DNA of 64,000 bases from an uncultured Lachnospiraceae bacterium (lineage in GTDB: Bacteria > Bacillota > Clostridia > Lachnospirales > Lachnospiraceae). The number at the start of each line of letters is the position of its first letter. Position 1 is the stretch's first letter. The notes beneath the pieces were generated by a model, which ran no database searches, was not told where the DNA came from, and saw only the letters and a list, made by a program, of their open reading frames with translations. The position numbers and the translations under genes are program-made. The stretch is from the NCBI GenBank assembly GCA_910577045.1, contig CAJTLB010000011.1, forward strand, positions 11,567-75,566, in the 5' to 3' direction. Positions 41,870-49,980 of the stretch are shown piece after piece.

Positions 41870-41917
41870 GTACTTGTTGTTTAAGTACATTATATTCAAT
41901 GGAAACAATTTTGTCAA
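41870..41917 (-). promoter_or_regulatory. Promoter and inverted-repeat operator of the gntR-ABC operon
   Basis: On the minus strand TTGACA (41912-41917) and TATAAT (41889-41894) have a 17-bp spacer. The inverted repeat GTACTT-N7-AAGTAC (41870-41888) begins immediately after the -10 box, a position and shape expected for YtrA-type autorepression. Confidence 0.85.
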
Positions 41918-41987
41918 GAGAAATGATTGGAAAAAATAGAAATATATTTCTTATATGGTGAAAACTTTAACAAATTCCATAAAATGA

Positions 41988-42016
41988 TTGTTTTACTTCG
42001 AAAAATATAGTATAAT
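41988..42016 (+). promoter_or_regulatory. Promoter of the EAL-domain gene
   Basis: TTGTTT (41988-41993) and TATAAT (42011-42016) with a 17-bp spacer, 52 bp before the start. Confidence 0.65.
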
Positions 42017-42068
42017 TTCAAGTGGAAGGGAAGGGCACGGCATGGTATAGAAAGGATTAATAGGAGTT

Positions 42069-43454
42069 ATGAAAGATGTTATTTATATTAGTATAATAGG
42101 GCTTATAGCAGTTATTAGTACATATATGGTTATGAAAGAAAGGCGTAGGGCAAATAAGATTGCCTACTGGGATAGGGTGACAAAGGGAGCAAACCAGGCA
42201 TACCTGCAAAAATGGATTAATAGTGTATTGGAAAAGGATAAAAGTACATTTTGCCTTGTTTATTTAAACTTAGTGAAATTTAAGGCAATTAATGATTTTT
42301 ATGGATATGAGCGTGGAAATGAGCTTTTAAAGCTAATGTATGACTGTATTACAGAACAATTAAAAGGAGTAGAGAAATGTTCCCGTATATCAGCAGATAA
42401 TTATATTATCTTTATGAAATATGAAACAGATACGATTTTAAAAGAACGGCTAAGAACAATAGCAGAAGTAATTAATGAGCGTTTCAACCAGCAACAGCAA
42501 GATGAAAAGTATTATCATTTAACCTTTGGCATGGGTGTTTATATTATGTCGGAGCCATCGCTTGGCTATTCTGTAATGGTAGACCGTGCGAATATTGCAA
42601 GGAAGAATTTAAGCCGTAGGAGCCATAGTGCCGTTGAAATCGCATTTTATAATGAAAAAGACCGGATGCAATTTTTAAGGGAAAAGGAAATTGAGGATCA
42701 GATGGAAGCCGCCTTGGCAAATGGGGAGTTTGAGGTTTATTTGCAGCCAAAACTAGACTTAGCCCAAAATGAAATTGAAGGGGCAGAGGCGTTAATCCGT
42801 TGGAATAGCCCAGAAAAGGGATTGATACCGCCAGCCCAGTTTGTAGATTTATTTGAAAAAAATGGTTTTATTAAAAAGATAGATTTGTTTGTGTTTGAAA
42901 CAATTTGTAAATATATGAGGAAATGGATTGATACAGAAGTGCCACTTTTAACAGTTTCTGTAAATTTATCAAGGCTTCATTTTATGGAAAAAAATTTTTT
43001 AGATGAGTTTGATGCAATCCGCCAAAAGTATGATGTCCCAGCAAAATATTTAGAATTTGAATTAACAGAAAGGACAGTATTTGAGGAAACAGAATTATTG
43101 ACAGATGTTATGTATCATATGAGGGAAAAAGGATATAGCTGTTCTTTAGATGATTTTGGAAGCGGGTATTCTTCCCTTAATATCTTAAAAGAGTTACCAA
43201 TCAATGTAATAAAGCTGGATAGAGGATTTTTTATTGGCCAATATAATGAACAGAGCCGTATTATAATCCGGGCTATTATTAATATGGCAAAAGAGCTAGA
43301 TATGAAAACAGTGGCAGAGGGCGTGGACACTCCAGAGCAATGTAGTTTTTTAAGAGAAAGCGGATGTACTATGATGCAGGCATTTTTATATGCAAAACCT
43401 ATGCCAATCCCTAATTTTGAGTCTATGTTTTTTCAGACAGGGAAAGCATCTTAA
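42069..43454 (+). CDS. Cyclic-di-GMP phosphodiesterase (degenerate GGDEF plus EAL)
   Basis: This is a membrane-anchored protein of 461 residues. One N-terminal helix (residues 3-20) is followed by a GGDEF domain (about 35-185), in which the active-site loop reads ISADNYIIF instead of GGDEF, so it cannot make c-di-GMP. The EAL domain (about 210-455) is intact: EALIRW at about 240, ELTERT, LDDFGSGYSSL, NVIKLDRGF and VAEGVDTPEQ contain the metal and substrate residues. It should hydrolyse c-di-GMP to pGpG, with the GGDEF relic possibly sensing GTP. AGGAG precedes the ATG. No cyclase is seen in the window. Confidence 0.92.
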   Translation: MKDVIYISIIGLIAVISTYMVMKERRRANKIAYWDRVTKGANQAYLQKWINSVLEKDKSTFCLVYLNLVKFKAINDFYGYERGNELLKLMYDCITEQLKGVEKCSRISADNYIIFMKYETDTILKERLRTIAEVINERFNQQQQDEKYYHLTFGMGVYIMSEPSLGYSVMVDRANIARKNLSRRSHSAVEIAFYNEKDRMQFLREKEIEDQMEAALANGEFEVYLQPKLDLAQNEIEGAEALIRWNSPEKGLIPPAQFVDLFEKNGFIKKIDLFVFETICKYMRKWIDTEVPLLTVSVNLSRLHFMEKNFLDEFDAIRQKYDVPAKYLEFELTERTVFEETELLTDVMYHMREKGYSCSLDDFGSGYSSLNILKELPINVIKLDRGFFIGQYNEQSRIIIRAIINMAKELDMKTVAEGVDTPEQCSFLRESGCTMMQAFLYAKPMPIPNFESMFFQTGKAS

Positions 43455-43475
43455 TTTTAAAAATATTATTTTAAC

Positions 43476-43635
43476 AATTAACAGCAAGGACTCCTTTTCC
43501 TTATAGGTAGGGGAGGGATTGCTAAAAATAATTATAATGGCAGCAACGGGAAGAGTGAAAGTGGTATCCCTTGCTGCCATGAGGCAACCCACATAATTGG
43601 CTCCTGACTGCTGCGAGTGGGTTGAAACAATTTAG
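43476..43635 (+). ncRNA. Structured repeat copy 2, candidate non-coding RNA (about 160 nt)
   Basis: This is the second copy of the element at 7134-7296, in the same orientation. P1 is CCTTTTC (43493-43499) with GGGGAGG (43510-43516). P2 is GGCAGCAA (43539-43546) with TTGCTGCC (43571-43578), perfect here. P3 is AACCCAC (43586-43592) with GTGGGTT (43617-43623). The loop GAAAGTGGTATCCC and the linker CATGAGGCAA are unchanged between copies. It ends in GTTGAAAC, reminiscent of guide-RNA or CRISPR-repeat ends, although no array or tnpB/cas gene is near. It occupies part of the 515-bp gap between the EAL gene and hrcA. Confidence 0.65.
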
Positions 43636-43705
43636 AAGTATAGAATTTAGGAATAGGGAGCTGCTACAAAATAGTAAATTAATATAATTAGGTGCCTTTT
43701 ATGTG

Positions 43706-43757
43706 TATGTACATATTTTCTATATGTATGTACATATTTTTTATGTATATATTTTTT
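43706..43757. repeat. Phased ATGTACAT direct repeats upstream of hrcA
   Basis: TATGTACATATTTT occurs at 43706-43719 and again at 43727-43740, a 21-bp period, with a decayed third copy from about 43742. Each contains the palindrome ATGTACAT. Two helical turns between centres would place both on the same DNA face, as for a cooperative regulator. The surrounding sequence is extremely AT-rich. Confidence 0.6.
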
Positions 43758-43877
43758 TATATTATATAGGGCAGGAAAAATGAAAGGATTGTTCCAAAGA
43801 AAAAGGTGGATAGAGTAAGTTGGATAGTATTCCACAGGATAAAAATATTAAAAATTTGAAAAATCTGTGAATAGGTG

Positions 43878-43906
43878 TTGACAAAGAGGAAACTAAGTGC
43901 TATTTT
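43878..43906 (+). promoter_or_regulatory. Sigma-A promoter of the hrcA-dnaJ operon
   Basis: TTGACA (43878-43883) and TATTTT (43901-43906) with a 17-bp spacer, just before the CIRCE element. Confidence 0.8.
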
Positions 43907-43921
43907 AAGTGTAACAAGTGA

Positions 43922-43948
43922 TTAGCACTCTTCTTAAATGAGTGCTAA
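43922..43948 (+). promoter_or_regulatory. CIRCE operator (HrcA binding site)
   Basis: TTAGCACTC-N9-GAGTGCTAA is an exact match to the CIRCE consensus, with arms at 43922-43930 and 43940-43948. HrcA bound here blocks the operon at normal temperature. Confidence 0.98.
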
Positions 43949-43969
43949 CAAAAAGGAAAACTTGTAAGA

Positions 43970-45028
43970 ATGGGAGTGAGAGGCTTGGATTTAGATGAGA
44001 GAAAACGGAAGATACTAAAAGCAATTATCCGCAATTATCTGGAAACAGGTGAACCAGTAGGATCAAGGACGATTTCCAAGTATACAGATTTGAATTTAAG
44101 TTCAGCAACCATTCGAAATGAGATGGCAGACTTAGAAGAATTGGGTTATATTATCCAGCCCCATACTTCGGCTGGAAGGATTCCTTCCGATAAGGGATAC
44201 CGATTGTATGTAGATGATATGATGCAAGAAAAAGAACGGGAGGTTATTGGAAGGGAAAAAGAAGTAGAGGAAATGAAAGAATTCCTTATTGAAAAAGTGG
44301 ATAAGGTAGAACTTTTATTACAGCAGATGGCAAAGTTACTTGCAGAAAATACGAATTATGCCACAATGATTACTTCGCCACAATACAACAAAAATAAAGT
44401 AAAATTTATCCAGCTTTCCCGGGTGGAAGTAGGTAAATTATTGGTGGTAGTGGTAATTGATGGGAATATTGTAAGGAACACCATACTTGATGTAGAAGAG
44501 GAATTGTCCGATGAAACACTTTTACAATTAAATATGCTATGTAATACCAGCTTAAATGGGCTTAGCCTGAATGAAATTAATCTTGGTGTAATTGCTAAAT
44601 TAAAGGAACAAGCAGGAATCCATAAGGGAATTGTAGGAAGTGTTTTAGATGCTGTGGCAGAAGCGATTACAGCAGATGATGATTTGGAGATCTATACTAG
44701 TGGAGCTACTAATATATTCCGTTATCCTGAATTAAGTGATCAAGAAAAAGCAAAGAATTTAATTGGGGCGTTTGAGGAAAAAGAGCTTCTTACAAATTTG
44801 GTGCAGGAGTATAAGGATGGAAACCAGGGAATCCAAGTCTATATAGGAAGTGAAACGCCAGTCCAGATGATGAAGGATTGTAGCGTAGTGACAGCGACAT
44901 ATGAGCTTGAAGAGGGTGTAAAAGGAACAATTGGCATTATTGGGCCAAAACGTATGGATTATGATAAGGTAGTTACTACTTTAAAGACGCTGACAACTCA
45001 GCTTGATAATATTTATAAGAAAACATAA
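43970..45028 (+). CDS. hrcA: Heat-inducible transcription repressor HrcA
   Basis: It represses class I heat-shock genes by binding CIRCE, with activity maintained by GroEL in known systems. The N-terminal winged helix covers DERKRKILKAIIRNYLETGE, PVGSRTISKYTDLNLSSATIR and the signature ELGYIIQPHTSAGRIPSDKGYRLYVD. The C-terminal dimer/GAF-like domain is complete and ends before the stop at 45028. The listed ATG at 43970 is poorly placed; a TTG at 43985 with GGGAG 8 bases upstream gives the more usual MDLDERK start and may be the real one. First gene of the operon. Confidence 0.96.
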   Translation: MGVRGLDLDERKRKILKAIIRNYLETGEPVGSRTISKYTDLNLSSATIRNEMADLEELGYIIQPHTSAGRIPSDKGYRLYVDDMMQEKEREVIGREKEVEEMKEFLIEKVDKVELLLQQMAKLLAENTNYATMITSPQYNKNKVKFIQLSRVEVGKLLVVVVIDGNIVRNTILDVEEELSDETLLQLNMLCNTSLNGLSLNEINLGVIAKLKEQAGIHKGIVGSVLDAVAEAITADDDLEIYTSGATNIFRYPELSDQEKAKNLIGAFEEKELLTNLVQEYKDGNQGIQVYIGSETPVQMMKDCSVVTATYELEEGVKGTIGIIGPKRMDYDKVVTTLKTLTTQLDNIYKKT

Positions 45029-45047
45029 GAAAGGTGGTAGAATAAAT

Positions 45048-45677
45048 TTGGCAGATCAGGAAAGAGAGGAAAGGATAGACGAAGATTTTTTGCAGGAGGA
45101 AGAAGTGGAAGAGAAGCCACAGGAAGACTTAGAAGAGGATATGCAGGAAGTTTCTGAAGAAAAAGAAGATTTAGAGGAAACTGGGGAGCCAGAACCAAAG
45201 AAAGGGCTGTTTGGTAAGCCGAAAAAGGAAAAAAAGGATAAGAAGGATATTCAGATAGAGGAACTAACAGATAAATATAAACGTATTTTGGCAGAATTTG
45301 AAAATTTCCGCGTCCGTACAGAAAAAGAAAAATCACAAAAGCAAGAGTTTGGTGCAAGGCTTGTAATTGAGAAGATGCTTCCTATTATTGATAGTTTTGA
45401 AAGAGGTTTGGGTATGTTGTCTGAGGAAGAGAAACATACTTCATTTGCAGAAGGCATGGATAAGGTTTATAAATTATTTACCACAACGATGGATGAGCTT
45501 GGGGTAAAACCGATAGAGGCGGTTGGCTGTGAATTTGACCCAGCATACCATGAAGCACTTATGCAGGGAGAAGATGAGAACCTTGGGGAGAATATTATTT
45601 CAGAGGAATTTGTAAAAGGCTATATGTATCGTGACACTGTGGTGAGGTATAGTAAAGTAAAGGTTGTAAACTGCTAA
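45048..45677 (+). CDS. grpE: Nucleotide exchange factor GrpE
   Basis: It releases ADP from DnaK. The acidic, low-complexity N-terminus (residues 1-55) is followed by a long coiled coil (about 65-125, with ILAEFENFRVRTEKEKSQ) and the C-terminal beta domain ending GYMYRDTVVRYSKVKV. The start is TTG at 45048, with AAAGGTGG at the right distance, giving 209 residues; the open frame extends further upstream into hrcA without a ribosome site. Confidence 0.95.
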   Translation: MADQEREERIDEDFLQEEEVEEKPQEDLEEDMQEVSEEKEDLEETGEPEPKKGLFGKPKKEKKDKKDIQIEELTDKYKRILAEFENFRVRTEKEKSQKQEFGARLVIEKMLPIIDSFERGLGMLSEEEKHTSFAEGMDKVYKLFTTTMDELGVKPIEAVGCEFDPAYHEALMQGEDENLGENIISEEFVKGYMYRDTVVRYSKVKVVNC

Positions 45678-45716
45678 TAAAAGCAGTAAGGCATATTTAG
45701 AAGGAGGAAATTGGTT

Positions 45717-47594
45717 ATGAGTAAGATTATTGGAATTGATTTAGGTACAACAAATAGTTGTGTAGCTGTTATGGAAGGCGGTAAGCCAGTAGTAATTGCA
45801 AATACAGAGGGAGCAAGGACAACACCATCTATTGTTGCTTTTACAAAGACAGGGGAGCGTTTAGTTGGGGAGCCTGCAAAACGCCAGGCAGTTACCAATG
45901 CAGAGAAAACAATTGCTTCTATTAAAAGGCATATGGGAAGTGATTATAAAGTAAATATTGATGATAAGAGATATTCCCCACAAGAAATTTCTGCTATGAT
46001 TTTACAGAAATTAAAGTCAGATGCAGAGAACTATTTAGGGGATAAGGTAACAGAAGCAGTTATTACTGTCCCAGCATATTTTAATGATGCACAACGCCAG
46101 GCAACTAAAGATGCAGGGAAGATTGCAGGGTTAGATGTAAAACGTATTATTAATGAGCCAACAGCAGCAGCATTGGCATATGGATTGGATAATGAAACAG
46201 AGCAGAAGATTATGGTATATGACCTTGGTGGAGGCACATTCGATGTTTCTATTATTGATATAGGAGATGGCGTTGTAGAAGTACTTTCTACAAATGGTGA
46301 CACTCATTTGGGTGGAGATGATTTTGACAATAAGATTATTAATTGGATGATTAGTGAATTTAAGAAGCAGGAAGGTGTTGACTTATCTGGGGATAAGATG
46401 GCACTCCAAAGATTAAAAGAAGCAGCAGAGAAGGCAAAGAAGGAATTGTCTGCTGCAACTACAACAAATATTAATCTTCCATTTATTACAGCGACAGCAG
46501 AAGGGCCAAAACATTTTGACATGGACCTTACTAGGGCTAAATTTGATGAGCTGACATATGACTTAGTAGAAAAAACAGCCATTCCAGTGCAAAATGCGTT
46601 AAGAGATGCAGGAATTACAGCATCAGAATTAGGAAGGGTATTATTAGTTGGTGGTTCCACACGTATCCCTGCTGTGCAGGAAAAGGTAAAGGTATTGACA
46701 GGGAAAGAGCCAGATAAGTCTTTAAACCCTGATGAGTGTGTAGCAATTGGTGCTTCTGTACAAGGTGGTAAATTAGCTGGAGATGCCGGTGCTGCTGATA
46801 TTCTTCTTTTGGATGTTACACCATTGTCCTTATCTATTGAAACAATGGGCGGCATTGCAACTAGGTTAATTGAAAGAAATACTAGGATTCCTGCAAAGCA
46901 TAGCCAGATTTTCTCTACAGCAGCAGATAACCAGACGGCAGTTGATATTAATGTAGTACAAGGAGAAAGACAATTTGCAAGGGATAATAAGAGCCTTGGC
47001 CAATTCCGTTTAGATGGGATTCCTCCTGCAAGAAGGGGAGTTCCTCAAATTGAAGTTACGTTTGATATTGACGCCAATGGTATTGTAAATGTATCAGCAA
47101 AGGATTTGGGAACTGGGAAAGAGCAGCATATTACTATTACAGCAGGTTCTAATATGTCAGATGCCGATATTGATAAGGCTGTAAGGGAAGCAGCAGAGTT
47201 TGAGGCACAGGATAGAAAACGTAAAGAGGCGATTGATACTAGAAATGATGCAGATTCCTTTGTATTCCAGACAGAGAAAGCATTAGAAGAAGTAGGAGAT
47301 AAAGTATCCCCAGAGGATAAGTCAAGGATTGAGGCAGATTTAAGTAACTTAAAGTCTTTGGTAGAGCGTTCTAACCCAGACAATATGTCAGATATGGAAG
47401 TAGACGAGATGAAAGCTGCAAAAGAGAAGCTGATGGAAAGTGCACAGGCTGTATTTGCCAAGATGTATGAGCAAGCGCAGGGGGCACAAGGGGCAGGCCC
47501 AGATATGGGAACAAGCCAAGGCCCAGATATGGGTGCAGGTTTTTCAGGTGCTTCCCAGGATGATATAGTAGATGGAGATTATAAGGAAGTATAA
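45717..47594 (+). CDS. dnaK: Chaperone DnaK (Hsp70)
   Basis: This is an ATP-dependent chaperone of 625 residues. The nucleotide-binding domain begins MSKIIGIDLGTTNSCVAV and includes DLGGGTFDVSI and LVGGSTRIP. The substrate domain starts after LLLDVTPLSLSIETMGG, and the C-terminal tail is glycine-, glutamine- and alanine-rich with repeated GPDMG. The ATG at 45717 lies 7 bases after AAGGAGGAA. It carries the Gram-positive deletion typical of Firmicute DnaK in the first lobe. It is in order with grpE upstream and dnaJ downstream. Confidence 0.98.
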   Translation: MSKIIGIDLGTTNSCVAVMEGGKPVVIANTEGARTTPSIVAFTKTGERLVGEPAKRQAVTNAEKTIASIKRHMGSDYKVNIDDKRYSPQEISAMILQKLKSDAENYLGDKVTEAVITVPAYFNDAQRQATKDAGKIAGLDVKRIINEPTAAALAYGLDNETEQKIMVYDLGGGTFDVSIIDIGDGVVEVLSTNGDTHLGGDDFDNKIINWMISEFKKQEGVDLSGDKMALQRLKEAAEKAKKELSAATTTNINLPFITATAEGPKHFDMDLTRAKFDELTYDLVEKTAIPVQNALRDAGITASELGRVLLVGGSTRIPAVQEKVKVLTGKEPDKSLNPDECVAIGASVQGGKLAGDAGAADILLLDVTPLSLSIETMGGIATRLIERNTRIPAKHSQIFSTAADNQTAVDINVVQGERQFARDNKSLGQFRLDGIPPARRGVPQIEVTFDIDANGIVNVSAKDLGTGKEQHITITAGSNMSDADIDKAVREAAEFEAQDRKRKEAIDTRNDADSFVFQTEKALEEVGDKVSPEDKSRIEADLSNLKSLVERSNPDNMSDMEVDEMKAAKEKLMESAQAVFAKMYEQAQGAQGAGPDMGTSQGPDMGAGFSGASQDDIVDGDYKEV

Positions 47595-47622
47595 AGTTTT
47601 ACAGGAATAAATAGAATTGTCA

Positions 47623-47659
47623 GAGCTGTCGTGCAGGGAAGGTCTTGCAGGACAGTCTC
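47623..47659 (+). promoter_or_regulatory. Intercistronic hairpin between dnaK and dnaJ
   Basis: GAGCTGTC and TGCA (47623-47634) pair with TGCA, GACAG and CTC (47646-47659). There is no T run after it, so it may slow RNA decay or mark a processing site that sets dnaK above dnaJ, rather than terminate. Confidence 0.5.
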
Positions 47660-47683
47660 TGCGTTATTAGAAAGGTGACAGCT

Positions 47684-48859
47684 ATGGCAGAGAAGAGAGA
47701 TTATTATGAGGTCCTTGGTGTACCAAAGAATGCAGATGATGCAGCTTTAAAAAAAGCATATAGGCAGCTTGCAAAAAAATACCATCCAGATACAAATCCT
47801 GGAGATCAGGAAGCAGAGGCTAAGTTTAAAGAGGCTTCTGAAGCATACGCAGTTTTGAGTGATCCACAGAAACGCCAGCAGTATGATCAATTTGGCCATG
47901 CCGCATTTGATGGCGCAGGCGGTGCAGGTGGGTTTGACTTTAATATGAATGATATGGGAGATATTTTTGATATCTTCGGAGATTTCTTTGGTGGAGGTAC
48001 AAGAAGCCGCCGTACTAATAATGGGCCAATGAAGGGAGCTAACCTACGTGCAAGTGTCCGTGTAACATTTGAGGAGGCGGTATTTGGAGCAGATAAGGAG
48101 TTAGATTTAAGCTTAAAAGATGAGTGTAGTAAATGCCATGGTACTGGGGCAAAGCCTGGGACTACTCCTTCTACTTGCCCAAAATGTAATGGAAAAGGCC
48201 AAGTGGTATATACTCAACAATCGTTATTTGGCACAGTAAGGAATGTACAGTCCTGCCCAGAATGTAATGGTACAGGCAAGGTAGTAAAAGAAAAGTGCCC
48301 AGACTGTTATGGTACAGGATATATTAGCAGCAGGAAAAAGATAGCTGTTACTGTACCAGCTGGTATTGATGATGGGCAATGTATCCGTATCCGTGGGAAA
48401 GGAGAGCCAGGGATTAATGGTGGGGAAAGAGGAGATTTATTGGTAGAGGTAAATGTATCCCGCCATCCAATTTTCCAAAGGCAAGATTATAATATCTTTT
48501 CTACAGTCCCTGTTAGTTTTGCTACGGCTGCGCTTGGCGGTGAAATACGTGTAAAAACAGTAGATTGCGAAGTGGCTTATGATGTAAAGCCAGGGACGCA
48601 GACAGATACAAAAGTACGTTTAAAAGGGAAAGGAGTGCCTTCCCTTAGGAATAAAAGTGTTAGGGGAGACCATTATATTACATTAGTGGTACAGGTTCCA
48701 GAACGCTTAAATGAAGAACAGAAAGAGGCATTGCGCCGTTTTGACGATGCGATGAATGGAAGGCATGTTCCTGGAAAAGAGGAAGTAAAGGAAGGAAAAA
48801 AGAAAAAAGGCTTAAAAGATGTAGCAGATGATATTAAAGATATGTTTATGAAGGATTGA
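47684..48859 (+). CDS. dnaJ: Chaperone DnaJ (Hsp40)
   Basis: This co-chaperone delivers substrates to DnaK and stimulates its ATPase. The J domain is at residues 1-70 with the HPD motif in KYHPDTNPG, followed by a glycine/phenylalanine-rich linker (GGAGGFDFN). The zinc-finger region has four CxxCxGxG repeats (CSKCHGTG, CPKCNGKG, CPECNGTG, CPDCYGTG), and two C-terminal beta domains and a dimerisation tail follow. The start at 47684 follows AAAGGTGA. 391 residues, full length. Confidence 0.98.
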   Translation: MAEKRDYYEVLGVPKNADDAALKKAYRQLAKKYHPDTNPGDQEAEAKFKEASEAYAVLSDPQKRQQYDQFGHAAFDGAGGAGGFDFNMNDMGDIFDIFGDFFGGGTRSRRTNNGPMKGANLRASVRVTFEEAVFGADKELDLSLKDECSKCHGTGAKPGTTPSTCPKCNGKGQVVYTQQSLFGTVRNVQSCPECNGTGKVVKEKCPDCYGTGYISSRKKIAVTVPAGIDDGQCIRIRGKGEPGINGGERGDLLVEVNVSRHPIFQRQDYNIFSTVPVSFATAALGGEIRVKTVDCEVAYDVKPGTQTDTKVRLKGKGVPSLRNKSVRGDHYITLVVQVPERLNEEQKEALRRFDDAMNGRHVPGKEEVKEGKKKKGLKDVADDIKDMFMKD

Positions 48860-48861
48860 CA

Positions 48862-49632
48862 GTGGATAGCAGAATGAGAGGGTATATGAAAACATGGTGT
48901 GCAATTGGTGATTCGTTTACCTATTTGAATGACCATCTAGATGAAACAGGATATCGTGTTACAAAGGGATATTTGAGCAGGATTTTAGAAAGGCTTCCGG
49001 GGCTTACGTTAATTAATATTGGGGTAAATGGATCTACTACACAAGATTGGTTAGAGATTACAATTCCATCAGCCGATATTTATACAGTTTTACTAGGGAC
49101 AAATGATTGGCATAGGCAGATCCCGCTTGGTGCAGAAACCGATTTTACACAGAAAAAACCGGGTACTATTTTAGGGAACCTTGGAGTTTTAATAAAGAAT
49201 ATTTATACAGTAAACCAAAAGGCAAAGATTTTGGTTTTAAACCCTGTAGAACGAGGAGATTTTATTTGTATTTTAGATACCTTAAACCAGGCACAGGGCA
49301 GTTATGCAGAAGAAGCAGGTGTTATGCTTTCAGAAGTTTCAGATGCAATTTACCAGTGTGCAAAACATGCAGGGCTTCCAGCCCTAGATCTTCATAAAGA
49401 ATGTGGGTTTACACAAGAAAATGTAGTTTGTTTTAAAAGAGTAAAGGAAGATGGCATAGTAAAAGACCTTCCATTCCCAGATTATATAGGAGTGCCATAT
49501 AACCCTGAAATAGATGAGTACCCATATCCTATAGAAGCAGTCAACTTTACTTATGATGGGCTGCATCCAAGTGATAAGGGAAATGAGGTTTTGGCAAAGG
49601 TAATAGCAAAAGAATTGGAAAAGCTGATATGA
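48862..49632 (+). CDS. SGNH/GDSL-family hydrolase
   Basis: This is a serine esterase or lipase of the SGNH fold, about 256 residues. The blocks are CAIGDSFTYLND (Ser nucleophile, block I), NIGVNGSTTQDW (Gly, block II), LLGTNDWHRQ (Asn, block III), and DGLHPSDKGNEV (Asp and His, block V). No signal peptide, so it acts inside the cell or by unusual export; a carbohydrate-ester substrate is possible. The start is uncertain: GTG at 48862 has AAGGA 6 bases upstream, and the ATG codons at 48874 and 48886 are alternatives. It almost abuts dnaJ and could be read through from the heat-shock operon. Confidence 0.85.
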   Translation: MDSRMRGYMKTWCAIGDSFTYLNDHLDETGYRVTKGYLSRILERLPGLTLINIGVNGSTTQDWLEITIPSADIYTVLLGTNDWHRQIPLGAETDFTQKKPGTILGNLGVLIKNIYTVNQKAKILVLNPVERGDFICILDTLNQAQGSYAEEAGVMLSEVSDAIYQCAKHAGLPALDLHKECGFTQENVVCFKRVKEDGIVKDLPFPDYIGVPYNPEIDEYPYPIEAVNFTYDGLHPSDKGNEVLAKVIAKELEKLI

Positions 49633-49922
49633 TAGAAAGAAAGGATATTTTGTCTCTTCCATACTTAAAGAAAACCACCTTTTCAGGAAGTTACCAAGGG
49701 ATGCGGTTTTTAATAAAAATGGAAAAAAAAGAAGAAACAACGTTAATTGTTTATTATTGGCAGGAACCATATAGTTTTTCTGCAGTAAAAGAAGAAGAGA
49801 GAGAATATAAAGAGTTCCCATTTAGCGAAGAGGGGATTGTACAGGCAATAGATTGGCTAAATCAAGTATGGCAGCAGAAGGAAGAACTATTTTTATCTGC
49901 AAAAGAAAATTGGGATCGATAA
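49629..49922 (+). CDS. Small protein of unknown function
   Basis: This 97-residue protein overlaps the end of the SGNH hydrolase gene by ATGA, so it is translationally coupled. The sequence has several Tyr/Trp residues (LIVYYWQEPYSFSAV) and a helical C-terminal part (EEGIVQAIDWLNQVWQQKEEL). No family was recognised. Coupling, codon use and a following terminator support a real gene. Confidence 0.7.
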   Translation: MIERKDILSLPYLKKTTFSGSYQGMRFLIKMEKKEETTLIVYYWQEPYSFSAVKEEEREYKEFPFSEEGIVQAIDWLNQVWQQKEELFLSAKENWDR

Positions 49923-49925
49923 AAG

Positions 49926-49980
49926 GAACCAAAATATGCCCACTGGCAAATAGGCAGCAGGCATATTTTGGTTCTTTATT
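49926..49980. terminator. Bidirectional terminator
   Basis: GAACCAAAATATGCC pairs with GGCATATTTTGGTTC around a loop with an internal GCC/GGC, followed by TTTATTTTAT, between convergent genes. Confidence 0.85.

Noticed and set aside
43600..43640. A CRISPR repeat suggested by the GTTGAAAC end
   Set aside because: Only one such end occurs here with no array of repeats and spacers and no cas genes; it is treated as part of the structured element.
46304..46855. Long minus-strand frames opposite dnaK
   Set aside because: Typical shadows of a strongly biased coding sequence; no start signals or recognisable protein.
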